Origin: Opitutia bacterium
GTDB taxonomy: Bacteria; Verrucomicrobiota; Verrucomicrobiia; Opitutales; Seribacteraceae
Direction: 5' to 3'
NCBI GenBank assembly: GCA_018646565.1
Contig: JABGUO010000146.1
Span: 1 to 6,093 of the forward strand
DNA length: 6,093 bases
Shown: positions 1-6,093 of the stretch, piece after piece
Layout of the letters: every line of letters starts with the position of its first letter
Position numbering within the stretch: position 1 is the first letter of the stretch
Made by a program: the position numbers and the translations under genes
The notes under the pieces: model-generated
Told to the model about the DNA's origin: nothing
What the model saw: the letters and a program-made list of their open reading frames with translations, nothing else
Database searches by the model: none

Positions 1-622
1 AAGAGAAGTTTTTCTTGGCCTTGCTATCCCTGATTGCTTTCCACTTGATATCCCCTGTTTTTTTATTCAAGGCTACTAAACATGGATCTACTGATCCATC
101 TGTGCTCAGAAGTAGAAGATCTTCAACAATAACGGGCGATGCACCAGATCCATGAACGGGTAAGTAATTAAGTTTCTTATTCCAAATCAATTCCCCATTA
201 AAGGAGACACAAGCAGTCCCCAAATTTCCAAAATGCACAAAAACAAAACCATTTTCATAAAAAGGTGTGGGACTGGCATAGCTATTCTTTTTGTGAATTC
301 GAGGTTGTTTGGAATAGTTAAATAATTTCTTTTTCCAATTAATTTCGCCGGTAATAAAATCGACCGAAATGAGTTCTAAGGTTAAGTTCCCTTGGTTAAG
401 AACTGCATTCGACAGAAATATCTGATCGTTTACGCAAATCGGAGATGACCAGGCTTTCCCTGCTATTTTCTGCTCCCAGGTAACACTCTTATTATCACTC
501 CAATTTAATGGTAGGTCTGCAGCTTCAATATGCCCCTGTCCGGTAGGTCCACGAAATTGTGGCCAAGATTCACCATGACTGGTAAGGGCGATGAACAAAA
601 TCAAAAAGATAAGTTTTTCCAT
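1..622 (-). CDS. Exported PQQ-like beta-propeller protein, N-terminal part (cut by left edge)
   Basis: The frame runs open from an ATG at 620-622 to the left edge, giving 207 codons. An in-frame stop at 668-670, with no ATG, GTG or TTG between, makes this ATG the start. Residues 1-17 form a signal peptide (short Lys-containing head, then LIFLILFIALT), so the protein is probably exported. Residues 20-30 read WPQFRGPTGQG, the entry motif of PQQ-binding-like (BamB-like) propeller proteins common in Verrucomicrobia and Planctomycetes. Propeller blade motifs follow, with a turn of the type D-x-x-T-G-x-x-x-W, at about 87-100, 141-151 and 184-196. Full relatives are usually near 400 residues or more, so roughly half is missing. 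The substrate is unknown, and the PQQ name reflects the fold rather than proven cofactor binding. No Shine-Dalgarno sequence precedes the start. It lies beyond the groEL terminator and so probably has its own promoter. Confidence 0.85.
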   Translation of the reverse strand, partial: MEKLIFLILFIALTSHGESWPQFRGPTGQGHIEAADLPLNWSDNKSVTWEQKIAGKAWSSPICVNDQIFLSNAVLNQGNLTLELISVDFITGEINWKKKLFNYSKQPRIHKKNSYASPTPFYENGFVFVHFGNLGTACVSFNGELIWNKKLNYLPVHGSGASPVIVEDLLLLSTDGSVDPCLVALNKKTGDIKWKAIRDSKAKKNFS

Positions 623-669
623 TACAAAATCATGTGGTGATGCAAAAGAGGAATCGAACTTAAAATCTT

Positions 670-698
670 AATATAGTAATAAATCATTAATTACTAAA
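670..698 (-). promoter_or_regulatory. Candidate promoter of the propeller-protein gene, overlapped by an inverted repeat
   Basis: On the minus strand TATATT (670-675, five of six matches to the sigma-70 -10 box) lies 17 bases downstream of TTTAGT (693-698, three of six matches to the -35 box). Transcription from here would give a leader of about 40 bases before the ATG at 622. The poor -35 box and AT-rich setting make this tentative. Confidence 0.3.
674..696. repeat. Inverted repeat, 7-bp arms with 9-bp spacer
   Basis: TAGTAAT at 674-680 is the perfect reverse complement of ATTACTA at 690-696, with nine bases between. The repeat straddles the candidate -10 and -35 boxes of the propeller-protein gene and lies just past the groEL terminator. 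It could be an operator or only a chance AT-rich palindrome. It does not match CIRCE in sequence. Confidence 0.45.
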
Positions 699-733
699 TA
701 AAAAAAAGAGGCACCCTATGCAGGGTGCCTCTT
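697..733 (-). terminator. Intrinsic terminator of the groES-groEL unit
   Basis: A perfect 12-bp stem pairs 706-717 with 722-733 (AAGAGGCACCCT in both arms when each is read 5' to 3' on its own strand), with a 4-base loop at 718-721. On the minus strand it is followed at once by a T-rich run down to about 697. It begins 25 bases past the groEL stop codon. The plus-strand side has no T-tract, so it works in the minus direction only. Confidence 0.95.
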
Positions 734-758
734 AAAATTTGAAATAAGAATCAAATTC

Positions 759-2417
<1,659 letters not shown>

Positions 2418-2430
2418 TTAGCTAAGAAGC

Positions 2431-2727
2431 CTATCCGATGATTCCAAGGATGTCGTCTTCACGAACGAGTTGATACTCAACATCGTCAAGCTTTACCTCG
2501 GTTCCACCGTATTTGCTGATTAACACTTTGTCGCCTTTTTTGACCTGAAAGCCGATATTTTTTCCATCGTCGTCTTTCTTGCCAGTTCCAAGGCCTACTA
2601 CTTCAGCTTCTTGTGATTTTTCTTTCGCAGAATCTGGGATGATTATCCCGCCTTTAATTTGCTCGTCTTCTTCGACGTGCTTGACCAAGACGCGATCTCC
2701 TAGCGGAGTTATTTTTGGTTTGCTCAT
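2431..2727 (-). CDS. groES: Co-chaperonin GroES (Hsp10)
   Basis: This is a complete 98-residue GroES. Seven copies form the dome-shaped lid of the GroEL folding chamber. It opens with PLGDRVLVK (8-16), followed by the mobile loop at about 17-33. The loop includes GGIIIPDS, whose three isoleucines at 28-30 stand where the GroEL-binding hydrophobic triad sits. [11 protein letters not shown] at 72-82 and the final acidic EDDILGII are typical of the family. The ATG at 2725-2727 is preceded on its strand by AAAAGGAAT, a weak Shine-Dalgarno placed closer than usual. The gene lies 86 bp downstream of dnaK with no terminator seen between them, so read-through from dnaK is possible. The upstream gap also holds an 11-bp string shared with the dnaK leader. 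The stop codon is TAG. Confidence 0.98.
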   Translation of the reverse strand: MSKPKITPLGDRVLVKHVEEDEQIKGGIIIPDSAKEKSQEAEVVGLGTGKKDDDGKNIGFQVKKGDKVLISKYGGTEVKLDDVEYQLVREDDILGIIG

Positions 2728-2780
2728 ATTCCTTTTGTTTTTGGTTAGGTTATACTAGATTTTAGGGTTATGGATACTAA

Positions 2781-2795
2781 GTAAGAAAATTCTTA
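2781..2795. promoter_or_regulatory. Candidate regulatory motif upstream of groES, shared with dnaK leader
   Basis: GTAAGAAAATT at 2781-2791 recurs exactly at 4834-4844 in front of dnaK, in the same orientation relative to the genes. Here it is part of a small inverted repeat, TAAGAA at 2782-2787 and TTCTTA at 2790-2795. It lies about 54 bases upstream of the groES ATG. Function is unproven. No CIRCE operator and no convincing sigma-32-type promoter is visible in this gap. Confidence 0.3.
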
Positions 2796-2813
2796 TGTAG
2801 AAATCCAATAAAA

Positions 2814-4763
2814 TTAACTTTTTTCTTTTTCGTCGTCCACCACTTCAAAGTCGGCATCCACAATATCGTCATCTTTCTTCTTTTCAGAATCTTGAGGGGC
2901 TTCTGCACCTGCTGCAGGTCCCGCTCCAGGAGCACCCTCAGGCATTCCTCCACTCTTCATGACTTCTTGGCCTAATTCTTCAAAACCTTTTTGAAGCGAG
3001 TCTTTTGCGGACTTTAATTCATCCAGACTAGAACCAGAATTTTCTAATGTTTTCTTGGTGTCCGCAAGTAGGGCATCAATCTTTGCCTTCAAATCATCGG
3101 GGGCTTTATCACCAAGATCGCTCAGTTGCTTTTCACATTGATAAACCATGGAATCAAGATCGTTCCTTACCTGTACCTGTTCCTTCTTCTCTTTATCGAT
3201 ATCGGCAAATTTTTCCGCTTCCTTGCGAAGGCGATCTACCTCTTCTTCATCCATACTGGAGGACCCTGAAATCGTTATCTTTTGATCTTTCCCCGTTCCC
3301 TGGTCTTTCGCATTCACATTCAAAATACCATTTGCATCGATATCAAAAGTCACTTCAATTTGTGGCGTTCCTCGCGGAGCAGGCGCGATACCGTCGAGCT
3401 TAAATGTTCCCAATGTTTTGTTGTCTTGTGACATTGATCGCTCACCCTGCAAGACCACAATGTCGACTGCGGGTTGATTATCAGCAGCGGTAGAAAAAGT
3501 TTGAGCCTTCTTCGTAGGAATTGTTGTGTTACGATCTATCATTGGAGTACAAACTCCTCCTGCAGTTTCGATTCCAAGAGTAAGAGGGGTCACATCAAGC
3601 AAAAGAACATCATTCACATCTCCTTGAAGAACTGCCCCCTGGACAGCAGCACCGATTGCAACTACCTCATCCGGGTTGACTCCTTGGTTGGGATCTTTTC
3701 CACCTAATTCCTTGGCGAGTTCCACAATTTTGGGACTTCTTGTCATTCCGCCGACAAGAACGAGGTTGTTAACATCACCAATACTAAGACCGGAGTCTTT
3801 TAAACAGGATTCAAATGGTCCTTTAGTTCTGGCATATAAATCATCACAAATTTGCTCCAATTTAGCCCGAGACAGTGTAACATTTAAATGCTTCGGTCCT
3901 GAGGCATCAGCAGTAATAAATGGAAGATTAATGTCTGTGGATTGAGAAGAAGATAGTGACATTTTCGCTTTCTCTGCCTCTTCCTTCAATCGCTGCATCG
4001 CCATTGGATCGCCAGATAAATCAATACCCTGCTCTGTTTTAAATTCATTGATCAGCCAATTTATGATCTCTTGATCCCAATTGTCACCTCCAAGCTGAGT
4101 ATCCCCATTCGTGGATTTAACTTCAAATACACCTTCAGCAATCTCGAGTACAGATATATCAAAAGTACCTCCACCTAAATCATAAACCGCAATGGTCTCT
4201 TCCCCTTTTTTATCCAGACCATATGCAAGGGAGGCTGCAGTCGGTTCATTGATGATACGCATGACTTCCAATCCCGCGATTGAACCGGCATCTTTTGTAG
4301 CACGCCTTTGATCATCGTTAAAGTATGCAGGAACAGTAATAACAGCCTGCGTTACCGGTTCACCCAAGTATGCTTCCGCATCTGCCTTTAGCTTTCCGAG
4401 TATCATCGATGAAATTTGTTCAGGCATGAAAGTCTCAGCCTTACCCTCGATCTCACATTCAATAACTGCAGCGCCATTCTTTCCTTCAATTACCTTGTAA
4501 GGCAGGGTGGAGATATCATCCTTGATTTCAGAAAATTTACGACCAATCAGCCTCTTAGAAGAAAATATGGTATTTTCTGGATTGGTAACAGCCTGCCTTT
4601 TCGCAGCCTGCCCAACCAAACGTTCCCCATTTTTACTAAATGCAACGATAGATGGAGTAGTTCGAACACCTTCAGCGTTTGGGATAACTTTGGCGTCGCC
4701 GGCTTCCATTACCGCCATGCATGAATTACTTGTTCCTAGATCAATTCCTATTATTTTGCTCAC
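2814..4763 (-). CDS. dnaK: Molecular chaperone DnaK (Hsp70)
   Basis: This is a complete Hsp70, 649 residues from the preferred start. Its ATP-driven cycle binds and releases hydrophobic stretches of unfolded proteins in the cytoplasm, helped by DnaJ and GrpE, which are not in this window. From the GTG at 4763 the protein begins [14 protein letters not shown], which places Asp8, Thr11 and Lys70 exactly as in E. coli DnaK. The in-frame TTG at 4769 would add two residues and lies inside a hairpin arm, so it is less likely. Other motifs are DLGGGTFD (about 195-202), the third Hsp70 signature [10 protein letters not shown] (about 336-345) and the interdomain linker [11 protein letters not shown] (about 387-397). 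The substrate-binding beta domain and helical lid follow. A flexible Gly/Pro/Ala-rich stretch precedes the acidic tail with [14 protein letters not shown]. No Shine-Dalgarno precedes the start. Confidence 0.98.
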   Translation of the reverse strand: MSKIIGIDLGTSNSCMAVMEAGDAKVIPNAEGVRTTPSIVAFSKNGERLVGQAAKRQAVTNPENTIFSSKRLIGRKFSEIKDDISTLPYKVIEGKNGAAVIECEIEGKAETFMPEQISSMILGKLKADAEAYLGEPVTQAVITVPAYFNDDQRRATKDAGSIAGLEVMRIINEPTAASLAYGLDKKGEETIAVYDLGGGTFDISVLEIAEGVFEVKSTNGDTQLGGDNWDQEIINWLINEFKTEQGIDLSGDPMAMQRLKEEAEKAKMSLSSSQSTDINLPFITADASGPKHLNVTLSRAKLEQICDDLYARTKGPFESCLKDSGLSIGDVNNLVLVGGMTRSPKIVELAKELGGKDPNQGVNPDEVVAIGAAVQGAVLQGDVNDVLLLDVTPLTLGIETAGGVCTPMIDRNTTIPTKKAQTFSTAADNQPAVDIVVLQGERSMSQDNKTLGTFKLDGIAPAPRGTPQIEVTFDIDANGILNVNAKDQGTGKDQKITISGSSSMDEEEVDRLRKEAEKFADIDKEKKEQVQVRNDLDSMVYQCEKQLSDLGDKAPDDLKAKIDALLADTKKTLENSGSSLDELKSAKDSLQKGFEELGQEVMKSGGMPEGAPGAGPAAGAEAPQDSEKKKDDDIVDADFEVVDDEKEKS

Positions 4764-4783
4764 GACCAATATTTTGCAATATT
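4764..4783 (-). promoter_or_regulatory. A/U-stem hairpin with GNRA-type loop beside the dnaK start codon
   Basis: On the minus strand AATATT, GCAA, AATATT occupies 4783 down to 4768. The two 6-base arms are self-complementary and the loop GCAA fits the stable GNRA class. Only four bases (GGTC, 4767-4764) separate the hairpin from the GTG start, so it covers the place where a ribosome binding site would be. A weak all-A/U stem here could act as a thermosensor for a heat-shock gene, but that is inference. Confidence 0.3.
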
Positions 4784-4806
4784 CGCGCCCAATCCACCAA
4801 AAACCC

Positions 4807-4848
4807 TAAGCACTTAATAGTAAGCAACTTAAGGTAAGAAAATTTACT
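4807..4848. repeat. Three imperfect 14-bp tandem repeats in the dnaK leader region
   Basis: TAAG recurs at 4807, 4821 and 4835, an exact 14-bp period. The units are TAAGCACTTAATAG, TAAGCAACTTAAGG and TAAGAAAATTTACT. The first two are close to each other and each contains a small inverted repeat (TAAG, 2-3 bases, CTTA). The third is more divergent and contains the GTAAGAAAATT string shared with the groES upstream region. They lie 44-85 bases upstream of the dnaK start, where a promoter or operator is expected. Confidence 0.5.
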
Positions 4849-4856
4849 TTTCGAAT

Positions 4857-4905
4857 AAAAAATAAAAAAAAAGTGAGTCAGCACGGCACTTAGTTGTGAC
4901 ACACT
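4857..4905 (-). terminator. Probable intrinsic terminator after rbfA
   Basis: On the minus strand the arm AGTGTGTCA (4905-4897) pairs with TGACTCACT (4880-4872): nine positions with one central T-T mismatch, and a 16-base loop. A run of nine T, then A, then six T follows directly. The stem starts 14 bases past the rbfA stop. Stem strength is moderate, but the T-tract is long. It would separate infB-rbfA transcription from dnaK. Confidence 0.65.
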
Positions 4906-4919
4906 GTGCGCCAATCACG

Positions 4920-5285
4920 TCACACCTCTTCGGATGAAGGGTCGGAGTCACCCGCCTCTAAATCATCAAGAATCTCCATCACTCGATTTCCGCGTTCAAT
5001 TCCAAAATCCTGAGTAAAAGTTAATTTGGGAGAATATTTAAGAATAACATGTTTACTCACTTCTTTACGAATTTCACCGGTATGCTTACGAAAAAATAAC
5101 TGGGCTTCTCGTGCTTTTAATTCATCACCAATAACAGAATACCCAACAGTACCATTTCGTAAGTCTGCAGATACATCCACACCTGTAATGGTCCAACAAA
5201 CAGTTTCTGAACGGTAACGTCTTCTCAAGAAATTACCAATTTCTCTCTTGATCAATTCATTAACCCGAGCTAGGCGCAGGCTCAT
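4920..5285 (-). CDS. rbfA: 30S ribosome-binding factor RbfA
   Basis: This is a complete 121-residue RbfA, a small KH-fold protein that binds immature 30S subunits and helps finish the 5' end of 16S rRNA, notably in the cold. The N-terminal helix RLARVNELIKREIGNFL, the strand ending VDVSADLRNGTVGYSV (about 36-51) and the C-terminal KYSPKLTFTQDFGIERGNRV (about 83-102) match the family pattern, including the Pro-x-Leu-x-Phe and E-R-G-x-R positions. An acidic tail rich in Asp, Ser and Glu ends the protein. The ATG at 5283-5285 is 15 bp after the infB stop, with no strong ribosome binding site in the gap, which suggests coupling to infB translation. The order infB then rbfA is the usual one. The commonly following truB is absent here, and a probable terminator comes next instead. 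Confidence 0.95.
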   Translation of the reverse strand: MSLRLARVNELIKREIGNFLRRRYRSETVCWTITGVDVSADLRNGTVGYSVIGDELKAREAQLFFRKHTGEIRKEVSKHVILKYSPKLTFTQDFGIERGNRVMEILDDLEAGDSDPSSEEV

Positions 5286-5300
5286 ATCAAGAATTTTGGA

Positions 5301-6093
5301 TTATAAAGAAGGACGGATCTTTTCGACTTCAAAAGTCTCGATCATATCACCTTCTTCATATTCATCAAAAGAATCCAAGCGAATACCACACTCAAATCCA
5401 GCTTTTACTTCCGTAGCATCGTCCTTAAATCGTTTAAGTGTCTCAATTTTTCCTTCCGCCAAAACCTTGCCCTTACGGACAAGACGAGCGCCTTTATTAC
5501 GAATAATTGAACCCTCCATTATCATTGAACCGGCAACAGTACGTCCCTTACTAACCTTGAATACTTGGCGAATTTCAGCACGACCAGTTTTCTTTTCAAC
5601 TAGTTCAGGCTCGAGCAATTCTGCCATGTTGTCTTTAACCAAGTCAATTATTTCGTAAATAATGCTGTTTTGGAAAACTTTAACATCCTGGTGTTTCGCA
5701 TCTCCCATGACTCCATTTTCCATTTTTACATTAAAACCAATTACATCAGCACCAGAAGTATTGGCCATTTTGATGTCGTTTTTAGTAATTTGCCCTACAT
5801 CAGACTGGAGAATCTCGAGTAATACCTTATCACTGGTTATTAGTTCCAAAGTCTCACGTAATGCCTCAAGTGAACCTCCAACATCTGCCTTCAGGATTAC
5901 ACGGTAAGCTGCAGATTTACTTCGGGAAATGGCCGCAAATAAAGCATCCACACCAGTTACAGCAGGCTCACCACCCTCTTCTTCTTCGGGAACCACCACC
6001 ACTTGTTTGGACAATTGCTCAGACTCTTCGGCTTCTCTTCGGGCCTCGCGTTCATTCTTGGAACGGGCAAATATCCCCCCCGAGTCAGGTACA
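5301..6093 (-). CDS. infB: Translation initiation factor IF2, C-terminal part (cut by right edge)
   Basis: The frame is open from the right edge to a TAA at 5301-5303, giving 263 residues of the C-terminus. IF2 is the GTPase that brings initiator fMet-tRNA to the 30S subunit and promotes 50S joining. The GTP-binding domain lies outside the window. What remains begins with the connector (an Arg/Glu-rich helix at about 10-25), then a Pro/Glu/Gly-rich link. Domain IF2-C1 follows, with ILKADVGGSLEAL at about 66-78 and SGADVIGFNVKM near 115-127. The final fMet-tRNA-binding C2 domain runs from KKTGRAEIRQVFKVSKG through GFECGIRLDSFDEYEEGD to EKIRPSL. A TTG at 6014 is internal and not a start. Upstream genes such as nusA would be expected to the right. 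Confidence 0.96.
   Translation of the reverse strand, partial: VPDSGGIFARSKNEREARREAEESEQLSKQVVVVPEEEEGGEPAVTGVDALFAAISRSKSAAYRVILKADVGGSLEALRETLELITSDKVLLEILQSDVGQITKNDIKMANTSGADVIGFNVKMENGVMGDAKHQDVKVFQNSIIYEIIDLVKDNMAELLEPELVEKKTGRAEIRQVFKVSKGRTVAGSMIMEGSIIRNKGARLVRKGKVLAEGKIETLKRFKDDATEVKAGFECGIRLDSFDEYEEGDMIETFEVEKIRPSL

Noticed and set aside
634..660. tRNA 3'-end look-alike on the minus strand: GTTCGATTCC followed later by CACCA.
   Set aside because: The five bases before it do not pair with CCTCT to form a T-stem, the acceptor spacing is off by one, and no cloverleaf lies upstream. It is probably chance.
2728..2813. Sigma-70 promoter for groES from the two TAGTAT strings on the minus strand.
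   Set aside because: At 17-base spacing the paired -35 candidates match the consensus in three of six positions or fewer, so a promoter call is not supported.
3047..3403. Plus-strand open frame of 118 codons opposite dnaK.
   Set aside because: It is antisense to conserved dnaK sequence and its translation shows no recognisable domain or initiation context.
4764..4769. TTG at 4769 as the dnaK start, adding two residues.
   Set aside because: The GTG at 4763 gives the usual [11 protein letters not shown] start and E. coli-like numbering of Asp8 and Lys70, while the TTG lies in the hairpin arm.
4810..4816. CIRCE-like half site: minus-strand AAGTGCTTA resembles the GAGTGCTAA arm of the HrcA operator.
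   Set aside because: The partner arm TTAGCACTC nine bases away is missing. The neighbouring similar sequence is a direct repeat, not an inverted one, so this is not a CIRCE element.

Overview
This window is a housekeeping region of a bacterial chromosome of moderate to low GC content. All six genes lie on the minus strand, so in transcription order it reads from the right end to the left. No RNA genes, mobile elements, CRISPR arrays or plus-strand genes are supported. The source is most likely a member of the PVC group, probably Verrucomicrobiota (Opitutae-like). That assignment is an inference from protein style: the secreted PQQ-like propeller protein opens its mature part with WPQFRGP, a form frequent in Verrucomicrobia and Planctomycetes, and DnaK has the GGDNWDQ / [11 protein letters not shown] style I associate with PVC proteins. 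Ribosome binding sites are weak or absent before most starts.

Right part (4857-6093): the 3' end of infB (translation initiation factor IF2, cut by the window edge), then 15 bp later rbfA (30S ribosome-binding factor A). This is the usual infB-rbfA order, but no truB follows. The unit closes with a probable intrinsic terminator at 4857-4905.

Middle part (697-4763): the chaperone block dnaK, groES, groEL. DnaK probably starts at a GTG at 4763 rather than the in-frame TTG six bases upstream. The 5' region of dnaK holds three imperfect 14-bp tandem repeats and a small A/T-stem hairpin beside the start codon. An 11-bp string from the repeats recurs upstream of groES. No CIRCE element (the HrcA operator) is seen before either gene. 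groES and groEL are 43 bp apart, and the block ends with a very strong intrinsic terminator at 697-733. DnaK (Hsp70) holds unfolded chains in an ATP-driven cycle, while GroEL with its GroES lid encloses and folds them. The co-chaperones grpE and dnaJ are not in the window.

Left part (1-698): a short AT-rich promoter-like region with an inverted repeat, then the 5' part of a gene for an exported PQQ-like beta-propeller protein that runs off the left edge.

Nothing here amounts to a new biological system. The points worth checking are in the non-coding DNA around dnaK and groES, which may carry a non-CIRCE heat-shock control element.
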